This document shows positions 43,571 to 50,131 of a stretch of 61,626 bases of DNA, in pieces. The stretch is from a virus: the IMG/VR virus record IMGVR_UViG_3300036853_000113, positions 1 to 61,626 of that record; one strand, given 5' to 3'. Position numbers and translations under genes: made by a program. Each line of letters begins with the position of its first letter. Within the stretch, counting starts at the first letter, position 1. The notes beneath the pieces were generated by a model. The model ran no database searches and was not told the DNA's origin. It was given only the letters and a program-made list of their open reading frames with translations.

Positions 43571-44206
43571 ATGTACAAAACACTAACGCGCACTCTTGTT
43601 GGCGTTTCTCCGCTACTGATGCACAACGGACGGTTGGCGAATCCGCTGGATCCTATTGCAAAGATGATGAAAGAGGTCACGTCAAAGCGGAAAAAAACAG
43701 ATGACGATTACGAGCTGATGTCGAACATTGAGTGGCTGGGTTCGATCTACACCACCGATGACCTCACGGTCAAGATTCAGGGCTACAAGGTAACGGTCGC
43801 GTGCTTCGGCCAACTCTGTATTCCGGGGGAAAACGTGGCGGCGTTGCTAGCGTTCGCCGGAGCCAAGTCACGCCGGAAGCAGGCGTTCACCGCAGGAATT
43901 TTAATCGAGGGCGACTTCCCGTTGCAGCTGGCTAGTTCGCTGAGCATTCCCGAGATATTCGCAAAACCGGGTTATCGCCTCATCGAAGGAGTGCGCGTTG
44001 GGAACTCTCGTGTGATGCGGACACGCGCTATCTTTCGTTCGTGGAAGCTCCCCCTTCGGATTCAGTATCTTCCGCAGTTGCTTAATCCCCGCGAAGTAGA
44101 TGAGACGCTCATCCTCGGTGGTCAGATCGGAGGGCTCGGAGACTATCGCCCGAAGTATGGCCGGTTCTCTGTGGAGAATGTCGCAGGAGAGGCGCAGGCG
44201 GCCTAA
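43571..44206 (+). CDS. Conserved phage protein of unknown function
   Basis: This 211-residue protein starts TLTRTLVGVSPLLMHNGRLA, followed by DPIAKMMKEVTSKRKKTDDD and later CIPGENVAALLAFAGAKSRR, GDFPL, VMRTRAIFRSWKLPLRIQYL and a final LGDYRPKYGRFSVE. I recognise this block order from many siphovirus genomes, where the protein is uncharacterised. The basic first third would suit nucleic acid binding. It lies between two groups of pentamer modules. Confidence 0.7.
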   Translation: MYKTLTRTLVGVSPLLMHNGRLANPLDPIAKMMKEVTSKRKKTDDDYELMSNIEWLGSIYTTDDLTVKIQGYKVTVACFGQLCIPGENVAALLAFAGAKSRRKQAFTAGILIEGDFPLQLASSLSIPEIFAKPGYRLIEGVRVGNSRVMRTRAIFRSWKLPLRIQYLPQLLNPREVDETLILGGQIGGLGDYRPKYGRFSVENVAGEAQAA

Positions 44207-44362
44207 ACAGAATAGACGGTTGCATCAGGGCAAGGTGTGAGCGTGGCTTGGTAAGGCGGTGGCGATGGCGCGGCTGGGCGGGGTATGGCAGGATCCGGTT
44301 TGGCATGGTTTGGTTCGGAACCGCGTTCCCAGGAGCGCGGAAGTTTAGTAAGTCAGTCTCAC
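44207..44362 (+). repeat. Family B module 2: pentamer run plus hairpin
   Basis: From about 44229 the sequence steps GGCAA GGTGT ... GGCTT GGTAA GGCGG, one irregular 7-base step, then GGCGC GGCTG GGCGG GGTAT GGCAG GATCC GGTTT GGCAT GGTTT GGTTC. It ends at about 44322-44341 in a hairpin with arms CCGCGTTCC and GGAGCGCGG (one G-T pair). The tail GAAGTTTAGTAAGTCAG follows. It has the same design as module 1 with different variable bases. Confidence 0.85.
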
Positions 44363-44492
44363 ACGCGGCGGGACACGGCTTGGCGTGGCGGGGCTAGGCG
44401 GGGATCGGCACGACTAGGCGGGGCAAGGCAGGGACCCGCGCTCTCAGAAGCGCGGAAAGTTTAAGAAACGATTTCCTCGAACTTCTCGTTCA
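44363..44492 (+). repeat. Family B module 3: pentamer run plus hairpin
   Basis: A run in perfect 5-bp register: GGCGG GACAC GGCTT GGCGT GGCGG GGCTA GGCGG GGATC GGCAC GACTA GGCGG GGCAA GGCAG. The hairpin arms CCGCGCT and AGCGCGG (about 44437-44456) enclose CTCAGA. The tail is AAAGTTTAAGAAACGATT. No gap or insertion breaks the period over 13 units, although most third to fifth bases vary. Confidence 0.87.
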
Positions 44493-44655
44493 TGGCTTGG
44501 TGGGAACGAGGTGCGGCACGGCGGGGTGAGGCCCGATGAGGCCCGGTATGGCAGTGTAAGGCGTGGCCCGGCTGGGTGTGGAATGGCCTGGTGTGGTGTG
44601 GCAGGGGGCCGCGTTTTCCGGAACGCGGTCACAACTAAACAAACGGAGATGGGAA
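44493..44655 (+). repeat. Family B module 4: longest pentamer run plus hairpin
   Basis: About 22 pentamers run from GGCTT GGTGG through GGCAC GGCGG GGTGA GGCCC GATGA GGCCC GGTAT to GGTGT GGTGT GGCAG, with one 6-base step. The hairpin arms CCGCGTT and AACGCGG (about 44610-44629) enclose TTCCGG. The tail CACAACTAAACAAACGGAG resembles that of module 1 and provides the GGAG ribosome site of the next gene. Confidence 0.85.
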
Positions 44656-45099
44656 ATGCAATCACGGTATCCACTCGACTGGGAGTTACTACAAAAGGGC
44701 GACGTGCTCGACGCTGAGACGCTGAAGGATATAACTGGAAAGACGCCGGGAAGTGATGAGTTTCGATTCGCGTGCATGGGCCTGCAAGCATTGATTCAGG
44801 AGAAGACAGGCTTCACTGTGAAGCTGCCGAGTGATAACTCACTGCGCGTGTTGACAGACCCAGAGGCAGCAGCGCACAACGAGCGCCTGTTCTGGCAATT
44901 CATGCGGTCGATGGTTACACGCCACACCCTGAACTGCTCTGTCGACGTCGACAATCTAGAGGCGACACAGCGAGCGCAGCATGACCGCACGCTGCTTGCT
45001 CAATCGCGTTACGTATCAGCAGTGGCGCAGACGACGAAAGAGATTGTGCTTGCAAGAAATCCTCCCGAGCCAGAACCGCTCGACGATGGAACGCGATGA
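44656..45099 (+). CDS. Hypothetical protein, 147 residues
   Basis: The start is the ATG after the module 4 tail; a longer GTG-started frame would run back through the pentamer array and is rejected. Visible blocks: YPLDWELLQKGDVLDAETLK, FACMGLQALIQEKTG and ERLFWQFMRSMVTRHTLNCS. It is helical and resembles phage proteins placed before HNH nucleases, but no function is known. The stop overlaps the next start (ATGA). Confidence 0.62.
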   Translation: MQSRYPLDWELLQKGDVLDAETLKDITGKTPGSDEFRFACMGLQALIQEKTGFTVKLPSDNSLRVLTDPEAAAHNERLFWQFMRSMVTRHTLNCSVDVDNLEATQRAQHDRTLLAQSRYVSAVAQTTKEIVLARNPPEPEPLDDGTR

Positions 45100-45617
45100 T
45101 CACGACGAAGGCATTCAATGAGGTCACCGCGCAGAAGCGTCGCTCGATGGCGGCGCGGCTGAAGCCTCGTTACTGGAAGTCAGGCAAGCGCGCAGGCATG
45201 GTGCGCACGCCAGGGTGCGAGCTGCCGTTCAGCCTGCACCAGTTTCGCCAGTGGGCAATGGAGAAGGTCGGCCTCGGCATCGTGTCATGTCACTACTGCC
45301 CTCGGCCTGTCGATGTGTTGAGCTTCGAGCCGGATCACTATGTACCGATCGCACTCGGCGGAAGCTTCGGCCTCGACAACCTTGTGGTGAGCTGTAGCGA
45401 CTGCAACAAAATGAAGGACTCGATGCTGCCGCAGGATTTCATCGACCTGATGAAGTTCCTCGAAACAAATATGTCGCGAGTGAGTGCGAACAACGTCACG
45501 AAGCGCCTGCGAGCTGGCTCGATGGGCATCAAAAACAGATTTCATAAACCGTCAGTTGAGGGAGCGAAGAAACCGCCTGCGCCTGTCGCGACGACGCAGG
45601 AGATGGATTTCTTCTAG
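45096..45617 (+). CDS. HNH endonuclease
   Basis: In this 173-residue protein, CHYCPRPVDVLSFEPDHYVP, IALGGSFGLDNLVVSCSDCN and KMKDSMLP form a clear HNH core with two Cys pairs and the catalytic DH. The N-terminal half is very basic (KPRYWKSGKRAG). The last residues (EMDFF) end at a TAG that lies in a degenerate repeat unit: array 2 of family A starts at once. It is one of three HNH genes in this genome. Confidence 0.85.
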   Translation: MITTKAFNEVTAQKRRSMAARLKPRYWKSGKRAGMVRTPGCELPFSLHQFRQWAMEKVGLGIVSCHYCPRPVDVLSFEPDHYVPIALGGSFGLDNLVVSCSDCNKMKDSMLPQDFIDLMKFLETNMSRVSANNVTKRLRAGSMGIKNRFHKPSVEGAKKPPAPVATTQEMDFF

Positions 45618-46196
45618 CCATCTTCCTAGCGAGCACCAGAAGAACTGAGCGAGCCATGTAACCCAATAGCACCACGAGACAGTGAGCGAGCCAAGCACAG
45701 CGAGAGAGCACCAGCAAATGAGAGCGAGCCATAACATGCGCGAGCACCAGATAAGTCGAGCGCACAGCCGGATGACATGCGAGCACCAATAACGGAGAGC
45801 GAGCCACGAGACGTGAGAGCACCAACAACCCAGAGCGTCAGCCACTTCACTTGCGAGTACCAATCATGCGGAGCGCAGCCATGAGAAAGGAGAGCACCAA
45901 GATTGCTGAGTGAGCCAAGATGCCTGAGAGCACCAGAAAAAGAGAGCGCAGCCAAACAGCGCGAGGGCACCAATGGTAAGGAGCGAGCCCGGATATGGCG
46001 AGAGTGCCAACAGGAGTGAGCGAGCCAACACAGTAGAGAGCGCCAGGAAGAAAGAGCGCAGCCACAATGAACGCGAGCACCAGCGCTCCAGAGCGAGCCA
46101 ATGTAGTAGAGGGCGCCATTGACGCCGAGCGAGTCAAGCAATTCGAGAGCACCCAGAGCACAGAACGATACCAGTTACACAAAGGAGCGCAACACC
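45615..46196 (+). repeat. Family A repeat array 2 (largest, about 30 units)
   Basis: Alternating cores GAGAGCACCA (variants GCGAGCACCA, GAGAGCGCCA, GAGGGCGCCA) and GAGCGAGCCA (variants GAGCGCAGCCA, GAGTGAGCCA) run without interruption from 45629 to about 46173. Spacers are nearly always exactly 8 bases. Where a core is longer by one to three bases, the step grows to 19-21 but the spacer stays 8. The spacer sequences share nothing. The array fills the whole gap between two genes and merges into the ribosome site of the next one. Confidence 0.93.
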
Positions 46197-47108
46197 ATGA
46201 CTGATCTTGTTTTAGAGCCGCTGCAACGTCTTACGAAAGACCTTGCGAACGCCTCCATCACCCTCACCGTCCGCGAGGCGCGTTACCTCGTCGATGCTTA
46301 CTACATGCTTCAGGAGAATCGCATCGCTGCTGATCATCAGGTGCGCACGCTCATTAAGGGCGACGAGCCGCATCAGGTGATTGAATGGCTCGCGGCTCAG
46401 AATGAAGGGCTTGAGCACCAGATCAAGCGCGCGCTCGACAAGTGGACGGACGGCAATCCTGTCGGCGTGTGGGCGAAAAGCATCTGCGGTATCGGTCCTG
46501 TCATCAGTGCAGGACTGCTCGCGCACATCGACATTGCCGGATGCCCCACGGTCGGCCACATCTGGAGCTTCGCCGGTCTGGACCCGACGAAGAAGTGGAA
46601 CAAGGGCGAGAAGCGGCCATACAACGCATCGTTGAAGTCGCTCGTCGCATTCAAGCTGGGCGAGTCGTTCGTCAAGGTTCAGGCGAATCAGAACGACATC
46701 TACGGGAAGGTATATGTCGAGCGGAAGAAGCTGGAGCAGGAACGCAACGAGGCGCAGCTCTTCGCAGCGCAGGCGAAGGTCGGGCTGGAGCGCGTAAAGA
46801 AGACGACGGACGCGCATAAATACTACAAAGAAGGCAAGCTGCCGCCAGCGCAGATACACGCACGAGCACGACGCTATGCGGTGAAGCTCTTCCTCGCGCA
46901 TTACCACGCGGCTGCGTTCTTCTCGCGCTTCGACATGATGCCGCCGTTTCCGTATGCTTTCAGTCATCTCAAGAGCCACGTACATTTTCTTGCACCGCCT
47001 AACTGCCATTTGATCGAAGGCATGCCGGCTGCGCTTGCACGTTATGAGCGCGAGCTACTGGAGAGTCAGGCAACCAAAGCCGTCGAGAGTACCCAGATTG
47101 CTGAGTGA
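46197..47108 (+). CDS. Helix-hairpin-helix protein related to the IS110 transposase C-terminal domain
   Basis: The middle of this 303-residue protein reads VWAKSICGIGPVISAGLLAH, DIAGCPTVGHIWSFAGLDPT and KKWNKGEKRPYNASLK, close to the Transposase_20 (IS116/IS110/IS902) helix-hairpin-helix block. Two expected transposase features are missing. No N-terminal RuvC-like DEDD domain is visible, and the usual Ser-Ser-Gly catalytic loop is replaced by KKWNKGEK. The C-terminal third (IHARARRYAVKLFLAHYHAA) is basic and helical. Similar proteins occur in other phages. Family A arrays lie on both sides, and its last codons and stop are themselves repeat units. Confidence 0.75.
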   Translation: MTDLVLEPLQRLTKDLANASITLTVREARYLVDAYYMLQENRIAADHQVRTLIKGDEPHQVIEWLAAQNEGLEHQIKRALDKWTDGNPVGVWAKSICGIGPVISAGLLAHIDIAGCPTVGHIWSFAGLDPTKKWNKGEKRPYNASLKSLVAFKLGESFVKVQANQNDIYGKVYVERKKLEQERNEAQLFAAQAKVGLERVKKTTDAHKYYKEGKLPPAQIHARARRYAVKLFLAHYHAAAFFSRFDMMPPFPYAFSHLKSHVHFLAPPNCHLIEGMPAALARYERELLESQATKAVESTQIAE

Positions 47109-47368
47109 GCCACGCATGACGGAGAGCACCACAAACCGTGAGCGAACCAAGTAGGTTGAGAGCACCCGGAACGACGAGTGAGCCATCACGCGGGAGAGCA
47201 CCACAAAACACGAGCGCAGCCAGAACTCCTGCGAGCACCAAGAATAGAGCGAGCCAATGATTCGGAGAGCACCAGTTGGGAGTGAGCGAGCCAAAGAAAA
47301 AAGGAGAGCACCACCAATGCAGAGTGAGCCAGCGACCAAGATAGCACCGGAGCAGGAGAGCGCGATCA
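47085..47368 (+). repeat. Family A repeat array 3, extending into both flanking genes
   Basis: About sixteen units start at 47085 and 47103 (inside the 3' end and stop codon of the previous gene), then 47122, 47140, 47158, 47176, 47194, 47212, 47231, 47247, 47265, 47284 and 47304. Further units at 47322, 47340 and 47358 lie inside the next coding sequence. Steps are 18-20 bp except one of 16. The conserved 10-mers appear in coding DNA as the codons for ESTQIAE at the C-terminus and QSEPATKIAPEQESA at the N-terminus. Confidence 0.9.
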
Positions 47369-47673
47369 CAAGGATCATCGCCTTCCTTTACGACCTGTAT
47401 GTCAACAAGTGTCTAGAGTCACTCGCGCGGAAGGACCGGCTGAACTACGTGCGCGCATCGAGCAACACGCGCTTGGAACTGGAGTGGGTGCGCTATACAG
47501 ACAGTCCAGATTGTCTGCTGATGATCCGAAAGCGCTACGCTGACGGGTCGACGGCGCGTATCGTCCTGACGGAACGCGAGGCAGAGGTCATCTTGCAGCT
47601 TCATGCGGAGCCGCACACGATCAACGAATTAGCAACGACTGGAGCAGAAAGGAAAAAGATTCATGCGTGCTGA
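47317..47673 (+). CDS. Hypothetical protein whose first codons are repeat units
   Basis: This 118-residue protein starts at the ATG with GGAG about 10 bases upstream, inside a family A core. Its body (ITRIIAFLYDLYVNKCLESL, RLELEWVRYTDSPDCLLMIR, EREAEVILQLHAEPHTINEL) is a normal mixed helix and strand protein without a known family. The first 17 residues come from three repeat units (SEP, IAPEQESA). It overlaps the next gene by 11 bases. Confidence 0.62.
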   Translation: MQSEPATKIAPEQESAITRIIAFLYDLYVNKCLESLARKDRLNYVRASSNTRLELEWVRYTDSPDCLLMIRKRYADGSTARIVLTEREAEVILQLHAEPHTINELATTGAERKKIHAC

Positions 47674-48331
47674 AGAAACGTTCTTTCGAGGTTATCGCCG
47701 CGAGACACTGATCACTGGGGCGACGGTGCTATGCAACGCAGCAGGCGAGAAGCGACTGAAGCTGTCGATGAGCCTGCCGCTGTCGGGTGATCAGCTTGTC
47801 GGGATGCCATCGTGGGTTGGTGAGCCTTTCGCAATCATCGCCAAGCCGGAATACAAAGTGAAGTCTATCAACTGCACGACAGAGCTTGACCCGATGATCC
47901 TGCACGTCTTCGCGTTGCCGGAAGGCGAGAAAGAGATCATGACTCTGCACTCGGTGCGCCTGTGCAGCTTCAGAATCGAGCGCGAAACCGACGAGGAGTA
48001 TCCGCCGATAGCGCTCAACTTCAGCACATACGTTCCCGGCACTGGGAAATTTCTGAAGTTTGCAGATGACTACTTCGAGAAGTCAATCTTCATTCGGTAC
48101 GAGGCTGCGCAGCAGAGCCTTCTCGACGACAACCCCAACCAACAACCTGTCGACCCGGCTCCGCTACTGATGCCGCCGAACGGAGCAGCGTCGAAGCCAC
48201 CCAGCGATGACTTCGAAGAAGACAGGAAGGCTGCGAATGATTCTGCGCTGGACCCTGAATTTGAAATGCCGAAGCCAGCGGCAGCAGCGAGACGAGCGAA
48301 ACGTGCTCCTGTCGAAGTCGGCGTTCAATAA
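47663..48331 (+). CDS. Hypothetical protein with acidic disordered C-terminus
   Basis: The N-terminal 145 residues of this 222-residue protein form strands (ETLITGATVLCNAAGEKRLK, RLCSFRIERETDEEYPPIAL, FSTYVPGTGKFLKFADDYFE). The rest is Pro/Asp/Glu-rich and ends in a basic tail (ARRAKRAPVEV). This layout recalls single-strand binding proteins with an acidic tail, but the order is not typical and no motif supports it. Array 4 follows its stop. Confidence 0.55.
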   Translation: MRAEETFFRGYRRETLITGATVLCNAAGEKRLKLSMSLPLSGDQLVGMPSWVGEPFAIIAKPEYKVKSINCTTELDPMILHVFALPEGEKEIMTLHSVRLCSFRIERETDEEYPPIALNFSTYVPGTGKFLKFADDYFEKSIFIRYEAAQQSLLDDNPNQQPVDPAPLLMPPNGAASKPPSDDFEEDRKAANDSALDPEFEMPKPAAAARRAKRAPVEVGVQ

Positions 48332-48516
48332 CCACGAGGGGCTGAGAGCACCAAACGATGCGAGTGAGCCAAGTAGCCAGAGAGCGCCAAGGTCGGCGAG
48401 TGAGCCAGTGACCATGAGAGCACCATTGCACTACGCGCGAACCAATTACGCCGCGAGCACCACACTTGTCGAGTGAGCCAGGATGTCTGAGAGCACCACA
48501 CACGGAGAGCGCATTT
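48332..48516 (+). repeat. Family A repeat array 4
   Basis: Units start at 48344, 48362, 48380, 48398, 48416, 48435, 48453, 48471 and 48489, with a last partial one at 48507. All steps are 18 bp except one of 19. The A/B alternation is kept throughout. There is no gene in most of this interval; a small protein gene may begin near its end. Confidence 0.9.
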
Positions 48517-48540
48517 CCGTATATCTACCGCTGGCACCGC

Positions 48541-48672
48541 ATGGACCGCAAGGATCAGAGGCTGCGCGTGCTAGCGCGGGGAAAGATGAACAGCGTGCTC
48601 GTCGAGTTCGAAGGCGGTTACATCGCAGTGACGAGTGGGAATGCACTACGCAAGGCGAAGGCGCAGACCTGA
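48541..48672 (+). CDS. 43-residue basic protein
   Basis: The frame RKDQRLRVLARGKMNSVLVE, FEGGYIAVTSGNALRKAK has the look of a small conserved phage beta protein. The start is uncertain: the ATG at 48541 is chosen, but a TTG at 48466 within the repeat array would give 68 residues. The stop is followed immediately by the next start codon (TGAATG). Its function is unknown. Confidence 0.5.
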   Translation: MDRKDQRLRVLARGKMNSVLVEFEGGYIAVTSGNALRKAKAQT

Positions 48673-48756
48673 ATGTTGATACCAGAACCAGTGCATACGT
48701 GGCTGTGGTTCTTCTGTCTTGGCGCTTTCGTGTGCTACCTGATCATGCGGAGATAG
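48673..48756 (+). CDS. 27-residue membrane miniprotein
   Basis: The ATG directly follows the previous stop. The protein is a single transmembrane helix (WLWFFCLGAFVCYLIM) with a short periplasmic-side start and two final arginines, which orient the C-terminus to the cytoplasm. It is supported by the clean helix and by coupling. The role is unknown; superinfection exclusion or envelope modification are common for such peptides. Confidence 0.5.
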   Translation: MLIPEPVHTWLWFFCLGAFVCYLIMRR

Positions 48757-48780
48757 AACGAAAAAGGAGAAGCAATTGTT

Positions 48781-50106
48781 ATGTCGATTCTCAATCTGAA
48801 TTACGTTCTGTGGGATGAAGTGAAGAAGGCAAAGGTAGCAGGCTGGCCGCTACCGGCAACGTCTGCTGACCTCTACGCATACCAGCGCATCGAGCGAGCT
48901 GCACCGGAATACAAGAAGGCAGGCTTCACAGCTGCGCTCTTTCAACCGAGTCAGCGGGGGGCTGCTGGCAGATTCTCGAATGGCTACGACAAGAAGGACG
49001 ACTACGAACTGGACGGCACTTCATGGGGCGACGGCGCAATGGGCATCGCAGCTGTGAGCGCGCTGCACGATGAAGGCATGAAGGTCTACGGCGATTTGGT
49101 TCTGCATCAGATGAGCGGCTATCCGCGACAGCAGTACACGACACCGCGGTTCCCCAAAGACCCAACCTGCTTTGCGTGGACGCCGGGCGCAGTCAGGTGG
49201 CCGGGCAACGTCGCTCCTGACTCGGTGCCTGATCCCAAGGGCGGCTACCCTGACGGTGATCTCTGCGCGTATGACCAACCGAATCGCTATATGTGGAACG
49301 GTGCAATTGCAGCGACGATCTGGCTCGCAGATGAGATGGGCTTTGACGGCTTCCGCATTGACGAGGCGAAAGACTTGCACGCGGATTTTCTGCGCGCTCT
49401 GATGGATACGCAGAGACTCCATAACAAGTTTTTCTTCGGAGAATACTTCGACGGCAATCCCTTCGCGCTTGCAGGTTGGGTCAACTACTGGATGCACCGC
49501 AGAGCGTCTGCGCTCGACTTCATGTTTAAGTTCAACGTCGGGCGCATCTGTAACAACGCAGGTAATGTGTGGATGGGTGAGCTGTCGCGCATTGGCCTCA
49601 ATATGATTGAGCCTTTCAAGGCTGTCACCTTCCTCGAATCGCACGACACAGACACGACACCCGGCGAGCAGATCATTTCTAACAAGATGCTCGGCTACGA
49701 CATCATGCTCACTTTCCCTGGCGAGCCGATGGTCTATTACCGCGACTGGTCGACCGACGCGCACTGCTACGGGATGAAGGAACGAATCAACAACGGGCTA
49801 TGGATTCATCAGCACCTCGCGCAAGGCGATTTCGTCACTCGTCATGCGGAGTATCAAACCTTTGCGCACGAGCGCCTCGGTCGAGGGAAGGCACCCGGCT
49901 GCATCTGTCTGTTCAACAACGATCCTTACAACGCGCACACCATCACTGTTCAGACTCGGCACCCGCGCGACACGAGGCTGCACGAGTTTACCGGCAATGC
50001 AGGTTACTCTGCCGACGTGTGGACTGATTGGTGGGGCTGCATCACTGCGACGGTCCCGCGCAACGTCAACGGCTGCAACTCTCTCGTTTACGCACCCTAC
50101 CTGTAA
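48781..50106 (+). CDS. Family 13 glycoside hydrolase (alpha-amylase-like)
   Basis: In this 441-residue protein the conserved regions are easy to see. Region II GFDGFRIDEAKD has the nucleophile Asp194. Region III KFFFGEYFDG has the acid/base Glu221. Region IV VTFLESHDTDTTP has Asp289. Region I, normally DxxxNH, reads YGDLVLHQ, so the usual His is Gln110 and substrate binding may differ. There is no signal peptide. AAGGAG lies before the ATG. It should hydrolyse or rearrange alpha-glucans: an auxiliary metabolic gene using host glycogen, or a virion enzyme. Confidence 0.88.
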   Translation: MSILNLNYVLWDEVKKAKVAGWPLPATSADLYAYQRIERAAPEYKKAGFTAALFQPSQRGAAGRFSNGYDKKDDYELDGTSWGDGAMGIAAVSALHDEGMKVYGDLVLHQMSGYPRQQYTTPRFPKDPTCFAWTPGAVRWPGNVAPDSVPDPKGGYPDGDLCAYDQPNRYMWNGAIAATIWLADEMGFDGFRIDEAKDLHADFLRALMDTQRLHNKFFFGEYFDGNPFALAGWVNYWMHRRASALDFMFKFNVGRICNNAGNVWMGELSRIGLNMIEPFKAVTFLESHDTDTTPGEQIISNKMLGYDIMLTFPGEPMVYYRDWSTDAHCYGMKERINNGLWIHQHLAQGDFVTRHAEYQTFAHERLGRGKAPGCICLFNNDPYNAHTITVQTRHPRDTRLHEFTGNAGYSADVWTDWWGCITATVPRNVNGCNSLVYAPYL

Positions 50107-50131
50107 AAGTCGCTCGTCGGAGGTTCCTCAG

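Noticed and set aside
44563-44655. GTG-started N-terminal extension of the 147-residue protein
   Set aside because: The extension is simply the translated pentamer array and hairpin. The ATG at 44656 has its own GGAG site.
45529-46182. Long minus-strand frames over array 2 with a hexapeptide period (GAL...GSL, WCS...WLA, VLS...ARS)
   Set aside because: All three minus frames are open because the repeat cores contain no stops on that strand. Core-length changes of 1-3 bases shift the frame, so no single protein repeat is kept, and the frames are antisense to the operon.
45615-46196. CRISPR-like array
   Set aside because: Repeats of 10 bases with 8-base spacers are far too short, two repeat types alternate, and no cas adaptation or effector genes are present. 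The Cas4-like nuclease belongs to the recombination module.
46197-47108. Active IS110 insertion sequence
   Set aside because: The N-terminal catalytic domain and the serine loop are not visible, no insertion boundaries or duplicated target are seen, and the gene has a normal operon position.
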